64,000 nucleotides of DNA, from the NCBI GenBank assembly GCA_015057025.1, contig SVFD01000002.1:62001-126000 (forward strand), read 5' to 3'. A program made the position numbers and the translations under genes. Shown piece after piece: positions 54,244 to 63,599 of this stretch (positions are counted from its first letter, which is position 1; the number at the start of each line of letters is the position of its first letter). The DNA comes from Lachnospiraceae bacterium. GTDB lineage: Bacteria > Bacillota > Clostridia > Lachnospirales > Lachnospiraceae. The notes under the pieces were generated by a model. That model saw only the letters and a list, made by a program, of their open reading frames with translations. It made no database searches and was not told the origin of the DNA.

Positions 54244-57108
54244 TTGTTTAATAAGTGGAAAGAATCAATTTTAACAGTAATTACATCCAGGCTTTTTGTA
54301 ATCCTTGTAGCTTTTATTTTGCTTTCTTCTACAATTGTATATAGATTATTTGATTTACAGATTGTAAATGGGGAGGATTATTTAAATAATTTTCGTTTAA
54401 AAATTGTAAGGGAACGTTCGTTATCCAGTACGCGAGGAAATATATATGATTGTAACGGGAATTTACTGGCTTATAATGAGCTGGCATATAATATTACTAT
54501 TGAAGATGTATATGAGTCCGGCAGTGATAAGAATGCACAGTTAAATGATACAATTTATCGTCTAATTCATTTAATTGAAGAAAGCGGTGATGATGTTATC
54601 AGTGATTTTAATATTCGCGTCAATGAAGATGGTGAATATGTTTTTACTGTAGAAGGAACTGCTTTACAAAGATTTCTTGCAGATATTTATGGTAAGGTTT
54701 ATATTTCCGATTTAGAATATGATGAGAAAACAGCAACTCCACAGGATGTAATAGATTATTTATGCTCCAGAAAAAAATATGCTATCGGATATTATGCAGA
54801 ACCGGGTGTTTCTTCTTCGTTTATACCGGGGGGCGGTTATACAAAAGAAGAAATTATTCAGATGATTACAATCCGGTATGCGTTATCGCTGAACAGCTAT
54901 CAAAAATATATTGTAACAACAGTGGCAGAAGATGTTTCAGAGGAAACATTGGCAGTTGTAATTGAGAATAGTGATATATTGCCGGGCGTGAGCGTTTCAC
55001 AGGCTACCATTCGTAAATACAATGATCCGGTATATTTTTCACAGATTATCGGATATACAGGTAAAATATCCACAGATGAATATGCGATTTTATCAGAAGG
55101 AAATGAAAATTATTCCTTAAATGATTATGTTGGTAAAACCGGAATTGAACAATCTATGGAAAGTCAGTTGCAGGGAATAAAAGGTTCTGAAACAATTTAT
55201 GTAGATAATATGGGTAAAATCATTGAAACTGCAGATTATGTAGAGCCGATTGCCGGAAATGACATCTATTTAACCATAGATAAGGATTTGCAAATTGCGG
55301 TCTATAATATTCTTGAACAAAAGATTGCAGGTATTTTAGTTAATAAAATCAGAAATACCAAAGTTGGTCCGGACGAAGATGCCAAAGATATGTATATTCC
55401 TATTGATGATGTATATTTTGCATTATTCAATAATAATATAATAGATACTTCACGCTTTTCACAAATTTATGCCAGCGAAACTGAGAAAGCTGTTTATGAA
55501 GTTTTCTTAACAAAAAAAGAAAGTGTTTCAGAAGAATTAAGAGAAGAATTGTTAAACGGAGTAACACCGTATAATCGTTTATCGAAAGAATATCAGAATT
55601 ATGAAAGTTATATAGTGAGTCTGTTGTCTTCGGATAATCATGGTGTTTTGATAAAAGATCAAATTGACACTTCTGATGCTACATATATAGCATGGACAAA
55701 GGATGAAACAATTAGTTTGAAAGAATATTTAAACTATGCAATTTCCATGAACTGGATTGATACCACAAAGTTGGATTTGGAAGTACAGTATTCTGATTCT
55801 GATGAAATATATATAAGTCTTGTTGATTATATTATTGAGGCTTTACAAAATAATACTGAATTTAACAAAAAAATATATAAATATATGATTGCAAATAATA
55901 ATATCAGCGGAAAACAGATATGTATTATTCTTTGGGATCAGGATTTGATAAATGTAGAAGAATCTAAAATTACAGGCTTAAAGTCAGGTAGGATTACGGC
56001 CTATGATTTTATGATAGATTGTATTTCTAACTTGGAAATCACACCGGCTCAACTTGCGTTGGATCCATGTTCCGGTTCATGCGTTATTACGGATGTAAAT
56101 TCCGGTGATGTAAAAGCGCTGGTGTCTTATCCGGGGTACGATAATAACAGGCTTGCAAACTCTGCGGATGCGGAATATCTTGCAAGATTAAACAGTGATT
56201 TGTCCAGACCTTTGTGGAATTATGCTACTCAGAATAAAAGCGCACCGGGTTCAACCTTAAAAATGCTTGTGGCGGTGGCAGGACTGGAAGAAGGAGTCAT
56301 TAGTCTGGATGAAGATATTAAATGTGAAGGAAGTTTTGCTAAGTTAACAGGTACAATTCATAATTGTTGGATTTATCCGGGAGCTCATGGACGACTGGAT
56401 GTAACGGAGGCTATTGCGAATTCGTGTAACAGTTTCTTTTATGAGGTTGGATACAGAATGTCTCAGGATGAAGATGGGTATAATGCTACAATTGGTACAG
56501 ATACTCTTGCAAAATATGTGGACATGTTTGGTTTAAGTGAAACATCAGGTGTTGAAATTTCGGAAGCAAATCCTCAAGTTTCTGATGCATTCCCGGTCCC
56601 GTCGGCTATTGGACAGGGTACTCATGCATATACAACCGTTGGTCTTGCCAGATATGTGACGGCTGTGGCAAATAGCGGTACGGTATATAATTTGACACTT
56701 ATTGATAAAGTAACGGATACAAACGGCAATTTGATATATGATAATGCAGCGAAGGTTCGTAATATTATAGAATTGGATGATGATGTTTGGGATGCAATTC
56801 ATGAGGGAATGCGTCAAGTTGTTTTGAAAAAAGCGTATTACTCTACTATTAACATAGATGTTGCCGGTAAAACAGGTACGGCGCAGGAGACAAGTTCCAG
56901 AGCGGACCATGCTCTTTTTGTTGCCTATGCACCATATGAAAATCCTGATATTGCCATTGCAACCCGTGTGTTAAACGGTTATACGTCAGATTATGCTTCG
57001 CAGATTACTAAGGATATTATAATGTACTATTATAATCTTGCTGAAGAAGATGAAATTATTACAGGTACGGCAGAGCAGCCCTTAACGGCTACAACAACAG
57101 GAGATTAA
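54244..57108 (+). CDS. mrdA: penicillin-binding protein 2 (elongation transpeptidase) with large insertion
   Basis: 954 aa, well above the ~630-700 usual for PBP2. Start is a TTG at 54244 with GGAG nine bases before. One N-terminal membrane helix (about 17-37), the dimerisation region (RGNIYDCNGNLLAYNE, GKTGIEQSMESQLQGIKG), then about 230 extra residues (roughly 370-600) with no motif I know, then the transpeptidase: active Ser670 in STLK, SCN at 727-729, KTG at 876-878. It cross-links side-wall peptidoglycan with RodA, encoded five genes on. The insertion lies between the linker strand LTIDKDLQ and the first transpeptidase strand. Confidence 0.9.
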   Translation: MFNKWKESILTVITSRLFVILVAFILLSSTIVYRLFDLQIVNGEDYLNNFRLKIVRERSLSSTRGNIYDCNGNLLAYNELAYNITIEDVYESGSDKNAQLNDTIYRLIHLIEESGDDVISDFNIRVNEDGEYVFTVEGTALQRFLADIYGKVYISDLEYDEKTATPQDVIDYLCSRKKYAIGYYAEPGVSSSFIPGGGYTKEEIIQMITIRYALSLNSYQKYIVTTVAEDVSEETLAVVIENSDILPGVSVSQATIRKYNDPVYFSQIIGYTGKISTDEYAILSEGNENYSLNDYVGKTGIEQSMESQLQGIKGSETIYVDNMGKIIETADYVEPIAGNDIYLTIDKDLQIAVYNILEQKIAGILVNKIRNTKVGPDEDAKDMYIPIDDVYFALFNNNIIDTSRFSQIYASETEKAVYEVFLTKKESVSEELREELLNGVTPYNRLSKEYQNYESYIVSLLSSDNHGVLIKDQIDTSDATYIAWTKDETISLKEYLNYAISMNWIDTTKLDLEVQYSDSDEIYISLVDYIIEALQNNTEFNKKIYKYMIANNNISGKQICIILWDQDLINVEESKITGLKSGRITAYDFMIDCISNLEITPAQLALDPCSGSCVITDVNSGDVKALVSYPGYDNNRLANSADAEYLARLNSDLSRPLWNYATQNKSAPGSTLKMLVAVAGLEEGVISLDEDIKCEGSFAKLTGTIHNCWIYPGAHGRLDVTEAIANSCNSFFYEVGYRMSQDEDGYNATIGTDTLAKYVDMFGLSETSGVEISEANPQVSDAFPVPSAIGQGTHAYTTVGLARYVTAVANSGTVYNLTLIDKVTDTNGNLIYDNAAKVRNIIELDDDVWDAIHEGMRQVVLKKAYYSTINIDVAGKTGTAQETSSRADHALFVAYAPYENPDIAIATRVLNGYTSDYASQITKDIIMYYYNLAEEDEIITGTAEQPLTATTTGD

Positions 57109-57130
57109 AGTAGAAACGGAGGCAACCGAT

Positions 57131-57808
57131 ATGAATAATGCGGTCAGAATAAAAAGTACTTCCGGCGGTATGAAGGTTTATTTGAATTCTGATTTGGATT
57201 TTGAGGAACTTTTGGCTGAAATCGGAAGAAAATTCGGTGAATCCGCTAAGTTTTTCGGTAATGCACAAACGATACTTTCTTTAGAAGGCAGAGAATTATC
57301 TGAGGAAGAGGAAGCACGTATTGTAGATGTGATTTCACAGAATACAATGTTAGACATAGTTTGTCTTTATGAAGAACGGACAGAAATTACAGAAGAACCT
57401 GAACCTGAACCGGAACCGGAACCGCAAGTAGAAGAAATACCGAAAGAAGAAAGAGTTGTTTTTTATAAAAAAAGCATTGATGCCGGTGAAATTATTAAAG
57501 CCGATAAAGATCTTGTTGTTTTTGGAAATGTTTCTGAAGGCGCAACGATTATGTCGGTTAATAGCATCTACGTTTTTGGAGGTTTATATGGAGAGGCTTA
57601 TGCCGGTATAGACAACGGAAACGATTATGTAGTGGCTGCAATGGATTTTAATCCTGAAAAAATTGGTATCGGAAGATTGGAATACCAAGGTAAAAAGGTT
57701 TCAAAATGGAGAAAAAAAACAAATTTTGAGCCACAAATTGCATATGTTAAGGATAAAAAAATTATAACGGAGCAAATTACCAAAGAATTACTGAATAGTC
57801 TTGTTTAG
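57131..57808 (+). CDS. minC: septum site-determining protein MinC
   Basis: 225 aa. N-terminal FtsZ-inhibiting domain, a linker of repeated Glu-Pro pairs (about 88-101, coded by repeats of GAACCT/GAACCG), then the C-terminal beta-helix (about 118-215: DKDLVVFGNVSEGATIMSVNSIYVFGGLYGEAYAG). The beta-helix start and the run of Gly turns are typical. GGAGG lies nine bases before the ATG. minD and minE follow. Confidence 0.92.
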   Translation: MNNAVRIKSTSGGMKVYLNSDLDFEELLAEIGRKFGESAKFFGNAQTILSLEGRELSEEEEARIVDVISQNTMLDIVCLYEERTEITEEPEPEPEPEPQVEEIPKEERVVFYKKSIDAGEIIKADKDLVVFGNVSEGATIMSVNSIYVFGGLYGEAYAGIDNGNDYVVAAMDFNPEKIGIGRLEYQGKKVSKWRKKTNFEPQIAYVKDKKIITEQITKELLNSLV

Positions 57809-57880
57809 ACATATCAGATGACAAATATTTCAATGTACGTTCGCTTTTTTCTATAAGAGAAGCAGAATATGGAGGATTGT

Positions 57881-58681
57881 ATGAGTGAAGTAATTGTCGT
57901 TACGTCAGGAAAAGGCGGGGTTGGTAAGACCACAACCTCTGCAAATGTAGGAACGGGTCTGGCTTCTTTGGGAAAGAAAGTTGTTCTGATTGATACAGAT
58001 ATTGGTTTAAGAAACCTAGATGTTGTTATGGGATTGGAAAACCGTATCGTATATAATCTTGTTGATGTTGTGGAAGGTAACTGTAGAATAAAACAGGCAT
58101 TGATTAAAGATAAGCGTTATCCCTCATTATACTTAATGCCTTCTGCACAGACCAGGGATAAATCCTCGGTGAATCCAGGGCAAATGATAAAAATGATTGC
58201 TACTTTGAAAGAACAGTTTGATTATATAATTTTAGACTGCCCGGCAGGAATTGAGCAGGGGTTTCAAAATGCAATCGCAGCGGCTGACAGGGCGATTGTG
58301 GTAACGACACCCGAGGTATCAGCAATACGTGATGCTGATCGCATTATTGGTTTATTGGAAGCCAATGAATTTGCAAAAATTGACTTAGTGGTAAATCGTG
58401 TCCGTAATGATTTAATCAAACGTGGTGATATGATGTCTATTGATGATGTGGTAGATATTTTATCCATTCCGCTGTTAGGATTTGTTCCGGATGATGAAAA
58501 TGTTGTAATTGCCACAAATCAAGGAGAACCGCTTGTTGGGTCAAATACATATGCAGGTATTGCTTATATGAATATAACCAAAAGAGTTACCGGAATTGAA
58601 GTTCCGCCGATGGAGTTCCCCAAAACAGTTACATTCTGGACACGGTTTTCCGGAATTTTCAAAAAGAAACAGGAGGTGTAA
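57881..58681 (+). CDS. minD: septum site-determining ATPase MinD
   Basis: 266 aa from the ATG at 57881, which has GGAGG five bases before; the ATG at 57869 overlaps that site and is rejected. Deviant Walker A SGKGGVGKTT (9-18), VLIDTDIGLRNLDVVMGLENRIVYNLVDV, and a C-terminal basic amphipathic end (RFSGIFKKKQEV) that binds membranes. It recruits MinC to block septa near the poles. minE follows after three bases. Confidence 0.96.
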   Translation: MSEVIVVTSGKGGVGKTTTSANVGTGLASLGKKVVLIDTDIGLRNLDVVMGLENRIVYNLVDVVEGNCRIKQALIKDKRYPSLYLMPSAQTRDKSSVNPGQMIKMIATLKEQFDYIILDCPAGIEQGFQNAIAAADRAIVVTTPEVSAIRDADRIIGLLEANEFAKIDLVVNRVRNDLIKRGDMMSIDDVVDILSIPLLGFVPDDENVVIATNQGEPLVGSNTYAGIAYMNITKRVTGIEVPPMEFPKTVTFWTRFSGIFKKKQEV

Positions 58682-58684
58682 TTC

Positions 58685-58960
58685 ATGAAGAATATATTTT
58701 CTGTTTTTAAACGAAAAAAGTCTGGTGAGGTAGCTAAGGACAGGTTAAAAATACTATTAATTTCCGACAGGGTAAATTGTTCGCCTGAGGTTATGGAAAG
58801 AATTAAAACAGATATTGCAGACGTAATATCAAAATACATGAAGATTGACGTAAATTCCATGGAAATACAGATTTCAAAAACCGGAATGAAGAGTATGAAC
58901 ACGTCAAAAACACCTACGCTTTATGCGAATATCCCTATCTTGGACTTGAGAAACAAATAA
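58685..58960 (+). CDS. minE: cell division topological specificity factor MinE
   Basis: 91 aa. N-terminal membrane/MinD-binding part (FSVFKRKKSGEVAKDRLKILLISDR) and a C-terminal dimer domain. Family length and its place right after minD fit. AGGAGG ends a few bases before the ATG. Its presence implies a MinE-driven oscillating system rather than the DivIVA/MinJ system alone. Confidence 0.93.
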   Translation: MKNIFSVFKRKKSGEVAKDRLKILLISDRVNCSPEVMERIKTDIADVISKYMKIDVNSMEIQISKTGMKSMNTSKTPTLYANIPILDLRNK

Positions 58961-58977
58961 GCTTATGGAGAAATATA

Positions 58978-60090
58978 ATGCTTAGAAAATACCGTATAAA
59001 AGATTATGATTTTAAATTGGTATTGATGTTAATTGCTATAAGTGTAATAGGTATTTTAGCAGTTGGCAGTGCCGAAAAAGAACTTCAGCAAAAACAACTT
59101 ATGGGGTTTTTGCTGGGGCTTTTTCTGATGGTAGTTATTTCTCTTTTTGATTACGCCGTTTTTTTGCGGTTTTGGTGGGTGATTTATGCCGTAAATGCCA
59201 TACTTTTGGTGCTTGTTATATTCTTTGGTAAAGAGGTCGGCGGTGCACAACGTTGGTTGGATATCGGTATTCAGTTTCAACCTTCCGAATTGGCAAAAAT
59301 TCTATTGATTCTATTCTATGCAAAGTTTATAATGAAATATGAGGAAAAAATAAACGATATAAAAATTTTATTTTTTGCGGTTGTCTTAGTTGTTCCTGTT
59401 TTATTGATGATTTTAAAACAGCCGGATTTATCTACGACAATTATGATATTTATTGTGTTCTGTGTAATGTTTTTTGTGGGTGGAATTTCGTATAAATATG
59501 TCTTTGGCATTCTCGGGGTTGCAATCCCGACTTTTGTTATTCTTTTTATACAAATATTACAACCGGACCAGCAAATCATTGAGAAATATCAAAGAAATCG
59601 TATTATGGCATGGCTTCATCCGGAAGATTATGCTACAACGGAAGCATATCAGCAGTTGAATTCCATTATGGCAATCGGTTCCGGCCAATTAACCGGTAAA
59701 GGTTTGAATAATAATGTGGTAAATTCAGTAAAAAACGGTAATTTTATATCTGAACCGCAAACAGACTTTATTTTTACCATTGTTGGAGAAGAGTTGGGAT
59801 TTTTAGGCGGCTGTGCAGTGCTTTTTCTTGTCATTGGAATTGCTGCAGAATGTATTATTATTGCATACAAAGCCAAAGATACAGCCGGTAAAATTATAGC
59901 AGCGGGTATGGGAGCGTTAATTGGTTTTCAAGGCATTTTAAATATTTGTGTAGCAACAGGATTAATGCCAAATACCGGAATTCCGTTGCCGTTTGTCAGT
60001 GCAGGACTTACATCTATGGTTGCTTTGTATATCGGAATGGGATTTGTTTTAAATGTACGATTACAGGCAATTCGAAAATATAATAATTAG
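58978..60090 (+). CDS. rodA: peptidoglycan glycosyltransferase RodA
   Basis: 370 aa, about ten membrane helices of the SEDS family: GAQRWLDIGIQFQPSELAKI, QPDLSTTIMIF, a long outer loop with the conserved Asp of SEPQTDFIF, and GLMPNTGIPLPFVSAG. It polymerises lipid II along the side wall with PBP2. ATGGAG precedes the ATG by five bases. Length is standard. Confidence 0.94.
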   Translation: MLRKYRIKDYDFKLVLMLIAISVIGILAVGSAEKELQQKQLMGFLLGLFLMVVISLFDYAVFLRFWWVIYAVNAILLVLVIFFGKEVGGAQRWLDIGIQFQPSELAKILLILFYAKFIMKYEEKINDIKILFFAVVLVVPVLLMILKQPDLSTTIMIFIVFCVMFFVGGISYKYVFGILGVAIPTFVILFIQILQPDQQIIEKYQRNRIMAWLHPEDYATTEAYQQLNSIMAIGSGQLTGKGLNNNVVNSVKNGNFISEPQTDFIFTIVGEELGFLGGCAVLFLVIGIAAECIIIAYKAKDTAGKIIAAGMGALIGFQGILNICVATGLMPNTGIPLPFVSAGLTSMVALYIGMGFVLNVRLQAIRKYNN

Positions 60091-60117
60091 GGGTATTTAT
60101 AGAGAGGGGAGAAAATA

Positions 60118-60513
60118 ATGAATATTGCTTTGATTGCACATGATGCAAAAAAGAAATTGATGCAGAATTTTTGTATTGCATATAGGGGGATTTTGTGTAA
60201 AAACGAGTTGTTTGCTACCGGAACAACCGGAAGATTGGTGGAAGAGGTTACAAATTTGACAATTCATAAATTTCTTGCCGGTCATTTGGGTGGTGAGAAA
60301 CAGATTGGTGCGCAGATAGAACATAATCAGATTGACTTGGTTATCTTCTTGCGTGATCCTTTGAATCCCAAATCTCACGAGCCGGATGTGAATAATGTTG
60401 TAAAATTATGTGATATGCATAATATTCCTCTTGCGACTAATCTTGCAACAGCAGAACTTCTGATAAAATCTTTAGACAGAGGAGATTTAGAGTGGCGTGA
60501 AATGTATAAATAA
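60118..60513 (+). CDS. mgsA: methylglyoxal synthase
   Basis: 131 aa. It turns dihydroxyacetone phosphate into methylglyoxal, a phosphate-releasing bypass of glycolysis. LIAHDAKKKLM, the phosphate loop GTTG (35-38), GGEKQIGAQI, the catalytic Asp region IDLVIFLRDPLN (Asp73) and NIPLATNLATAE are complete. It follows rodA by 27 bases with GAGAGGGGAG before the ATG. The reason for its place among cell-shape genes is not clear, though this neighbour order is seen in other Firmicutes. Confidence 0.93.
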   Translation: MNIALIAHDAKKKLMQNFCIAYRGILCKNELFATGTTGRLVEEVTNLTIHKFLAGHLGGEKQIGAQIEHNQIDLVIFLRDPLNPKSHEPDVNNVVKLCDMHNIPLATNLATAELLIKSLDRGDLEWREMYK

Positions 60514-61480
60514 GATACTATCCGTTATGTTAATATTTAGCTGTATGTTACCATTAATTGCTTGTGGCAGTAAAGATTATGCAATGGCGTATTCACGTCA
60601 AATGTCATCTTCTGCATATATGGTTACTAACAGTTCTTTTGAAGAGGATACTTTAGTGTCTTTTTCGGAGGATTTGTGTGTGGACGGCCGTTCGCAAATT
60701 ACTATGTCCGGTGTTGATTTGGAGTATTCTTATGCTTCCGGCTTGTTTGATTTAAATAATAAAGAAATTCTTTATGCCGAAAACATTTATGAACAACTGC
60801 CGCCGGCCTCGTTAACTAAAATTATGACAGCTTTGGTAGCATTAAAATATGGCAATCTGGATGATGAAATAACAGTAACGGAAAATTGTAAAATCACAGA
60901 ATCCGGTGCACAATTATTTGGCTTTAAAACCGGTGATGTTGTTACATTAGACCAGGCGCTGAATGTGCTGCTTATCTACTCTGCAAATGATGCAGGTTTG
61001 ATTATTGCCGAACATATTGGCGGTAGTATTGAAGAATTTAACGCAATGATGAACAAAGAAGCCAAAGCATTAGGTGCAACTAATACTAATTTTTGTAATC
61101 CTCACGGACTGACAGAGGAAGAACATTATACTACGGTATATGATTTGTATTTAATATTTAATGAAGTGATTCAATATGAAAGATTTAGAGAAATTATTCA
61201 GTTGACTGAATATTCGTCTGTTTATAAAGATGCAACCGGAACTCAGAAGACAATAGATGTGCGGAATACAAATCAGTATTTTATGGGTAATGTTGAAGCT
61301 CCGGAAACTATTACGATTCTTGGGGGTAAAACCGGTACAACCAATGCTGCAGGAAATTGTTTGATACTTTATGTAAAAGACAGTTCGGGTAATCCGTATA
61401 TTTCAGTCATATTGAAGGCTGATAAAAGAGAAAACCTTTATAATGATATGAATCGATTGTTAGAAGCAGCAGGAAAATAA
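60497..61480 (+). CDS. D-alanyl-D-alanine carboxypeptidase with lipobox
   Basis: 327 aa, start GTG at 60497 inside the end of mgsA (17-base overlap). The N-terminus is a short hydrophobic signal ending in a lipobox Leu20-Ile-Ala-Cys23, so the protein is likely a lipoprotein rather than freely secreted. Peptidase S11 motifs are complete: SLTK (Ser105, Lys108), SAN (162-164) and KTG (278-280). There is no C-terminal PBP5-type domain or amphipathic anchor, which fits lipid anchoring instead. It trims the last D-Ala from muropeptides, in keeping with the wall-synthesis genes before it. Confidence 0.88.
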   Translation: MKCINKILSVMLIFSCMLPLIACGSKDYAMAYSRQMSSSAYMVTNSSFEEDTLVSFSEDLCVDGRSQITMSGVDLEYSYASGLFDLNNKEILYAENIYEQLPPASLTKIMTALVALKYGNLDDEITVTENCKITESGAQLFGFKTGDVVTLDQALNVLLIYSANDAGLIIAEHIGGSIEEFNAMMNKEAKALGATNTNFCNPHGLTEEEHYTTVYDLYLIFNEVIQYERFREIIQLTEYSSVYKDATGTQKTIDVRNTNQYFMGNVEAPETITILGGKTGTTNAAGNCLILYVKDSSGNPYISVILKADKRENLYNDMNRLLEAAGK

Positions 61481-61630
61481 GCTGAATATTTCATGAATAT
61501 ATCGGATAAAAAGGTTGTCTTTTTGGGCTATATCGACTATAATTAAGAAGAGCGGAAAATGTGAAATTATTTCCGAAAAACATTTTATACATATAGAATG
61601 TAAAATAATACTATGGGGGTGTATGTCATT

Positions 61631-62050
61631 ATGGTTCGTATGATTATTGGCGATAATGGTAAAGGAAAATCAAAGGTTTTACTTGAAAAAGTAAACACTG
61701 ACGTGAAGGAGATATTAGGTAACGTAGTGTTCCTTGATTCTTCCACAAAACACATGTATGAATTGAATAATAAAATTCGTCTGATTAATGTATCAGAATA
61801 TCTTGTGAGCAGTAGCGATAAATTTATCGGTTTCTTATCAGGAATTATTTCACAGGATCATGACTTACAGCAGATGTATTTTGATAATTTCCTGGAGTTG
61901 GCAAATTGTACAGTGGATGATTTAGAGAAAGTCATTACTGACCTTGAAATCATCAGTGAGAAATTCAATGTTGATATGTTCCTTTCTGTTTCAACATCTA
62001 AGGGTGCAGTTCCCGAAAACTTGAAAGACAGAGTAATGGTTGCATTATAA
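61631..62050 (+). CDS. small P-loop-like protein of unknown function
   Basis: 139 aa from the ATG at 61631 (GGGGGTG nine bases before); the ATG at 61613 overlaps that site. Near the N-terminus GDNGKGKSK resembles a Walker A loop, followed by NVVFLDSSTKHMYELNNKIRLINVSEY. No clear Walker B or further ATPase motifs, and the protein is short, so nucleotide binding is only suggested. Similar short proteins occur in Clostridia next to HlyD-like genes. The 130 bases before it hold only a weak AT hairpin. Confidence 0.6.
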   Translation: MVRMIIGDNGKGKSKVLLEKVNTDVKEILGNVVFLDSSTKHMYELNNKIRLINVSEYLVSSSDKFIGFLSGIISQDHDLQQMYFDNFLELANCTVDDLEKVITDLEIISEKFNVDMFLSVSTSKGAVPENLKDRVMVAL

Positions 62051-62099
62051 ACCGTACATAAGAGTTCTTTAAGCGGACTTTTTAGAACATACTACAAAG

Positions 62100-62125
62100 A
62101 AAGCCTCGGGGCTCCGGGGCTTTTT
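62100..62125 (+). terminator. rho-independent terminator
   Basis: AAAGCCTCGG (62100-62109) pairs with CCGGGGCTTT (62114-62123) around GGCT, ten pairs with one T-G, then a T-run. It closes the transcript of the small P-loop-like gene and lies five bases before an in-frame ATG (62131) of the next gene. Confidence 0.85.
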
Positions 62126-62172
62126 ATTGTATGGCAACAAAAAATTTAGAGAATCATATTAAGGATTTGATT

Positions 62173-63573
62173 ATGGCTTCCAATGCAAATAATAACAAAG
62201 TAGTAAAATATCGAAAACCAATTAATTTCAACATAGGTATGCTTATTTTTGTAGTAATTGCAATCTATGTTGTTATTTGTGTTGTTTTATATATGCGTTC
62301 AAATCCTGTTGTTGGATATGAAGTAAAAGTAGGTTCCCTTTCTGTTAATAATGTATATAACGGAGTTGTGATTCGTGATGAACAGATAATAACTACTCAG
62401 GATGCCGGTTATGTAAATTATTATGCAAGAGAAAGTGAAAAAGTGGCTTGTGGTGATTTGGTTTATACGGTGGATGGAAGCGGTAAATTAACAGAAATGC
62501 TACAGTCTGATACTTTAGGAGAAAATACTTTATCGGATGCCGATTTGAATGAAATCAAAGGTGATATTGTAAGTTTTGCAAAGGATTTTGATACTTCAAA
62601 TTTTTCTGATGTATATAGTTTTAAATTTAGTTTACAGGGAACTTCACTTAAACTGGCAAATTTAAATGTATTAAACAGCATTGATGCAGTACAAAGCGGT
62701 TCTTTGGGATACAGTGTGAAATTATGTAATGCACCAAGAAGCGGCTATGTAGTATATCATACGGATGGTTATGAGAGTTTAAATGCAAATGAAGTTACAG
62801 AAGAAACTTTTGATCAGGATGAATATGAAAAGACGCAGTTAATAAACAATGAGCTTGTTGCACCGGGAGATGCTGTTTATAAATTTGTTACTTCCGAAAA
62901 TTGGTCTGTAGTTATTCCGGTTACGGCCGAAAGAGCAACAGAACTTCAGGAAGCAGAATATGTTCAGGTACGCTTCTTAAAAACACAGGATATTTCTTGG
63001 GCATCTACAGAGATTTATACAAGCGGTGATGATTATTTCTGTATTTTAGGATTTAATAACTCTGTAGTTAATTTCTGTACAGAGCGTTTTGTAGACATCG
63101 AACTTATTACAGAGGAAGAAGAGGGATTGAAGATTCCAAATTCTGCTATTGCGGAAAAGGAATTTTTCCTGATTCCGAAAGATTTTATGACCGGAGAAGC
63201 AGGCAATGACGGTACATATCGTTTCTTAAGAGAGACATATTTAGAAGATGGTACTTTATCCGTGGAAACTATTGAGCTTACTGTATATAACGAGACTGAG
63301 ACGGACTATTATGTAAGTGACAGTAGCCTTCGTATCGGTGATTATCTTGTACAGGAAGATTCCGGTGAAAAATATGCAATTAGCAAGAAGGCCACTCTGA
63401 TAGGTGTTTATAATATGAATAAAGGCTATGCAGACTTCAGACAAATTATAATTTTGTATCAAAATGATGAATATGCCATAGTAAAATCCAATACAGAATA
63501 CGGTTTAAATGCATATGATTATATCGTATTGGATGCAGCCAGCGTAACAGATGACAGTCTCATATATGAATAG
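62173..63573 (+). CDS. HlyD-like membrane protein
   Basis: 466 aa from the ATG at 62173, which has AAGGA seven bases before; an in-frame ATG at 62131 lacks a ribosome site outside the terminator, so it is less likely. One membrane helix (about 22-45), then a biotinyl/lipoyl-like part (GVVIRDEQIITTQDAGYVNYYARESEKVACGD), a central domain, a second lipoyl-like half (APRSGYVVYHTDGYES) and a C-terminal beta domain. The layout fits the HlyD/MFP family; no ABC transporter gene is near, so the partner is unknown. Neighbouring a YggS gene, it may belong to the division region. Confidence 0.75.
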   Translation: MASNANNNKVVKYRKPINFNIGMLIFVVIAIYVVICVVLYMRSNPVVGYEVKVGSLSVNNVYNGVVIRDEQIITTQDAGYVNYYARESEKVACGDLVYTVDGSGKLTEMLQSDTLGENTLSDADLNEIKGDIVSFAKDFDTSNFSDVYSFKFSLQGTSLKLANLNVLNSIDAVQSGSLGYSVKLCNAPRSGYVVYHTDGYESLNANEVTEETFDQDEYEKTQLINNELVAPGDAVYKFVTSENWSVVIPVTAERATELQEAEYVQVRFLKTQDISWASTEIYTSGDDYFCILGFNNSVVNFCTERFVDIELITEEEEGLKIPNSAIAEKEFFLIPKDFMTGEAGNDGTYRFLRETYLEDGTLSVETIELTVYNETETDYYVSDSSLRIGDYLVQEDSGEKYAISKKATLIGVYNMNKGYADFRQIIILYQNDEYAIVKSNTEYGLNAYDYIVLDAASVTDDSLIYE

Positions 63574-63599
63574 AAAATGAAAGGCAGGCGTTAAAGAAC

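Noticed and set aside
57397-57430. Tandem GAACCT/GAACCG repeats as a phase-variation microsatellite
   Set aside because: Units are six bases, so changes stay in frame, and they simply code a Glu-Pro linker in MinC.
61500-61545. AAAAAG/CTTTTT hairpin as terminator after the carboxypeptidase gene
   Set aside because: Stem of six nearly all A-T pairs with no clear T-tract after it; too weak to list.
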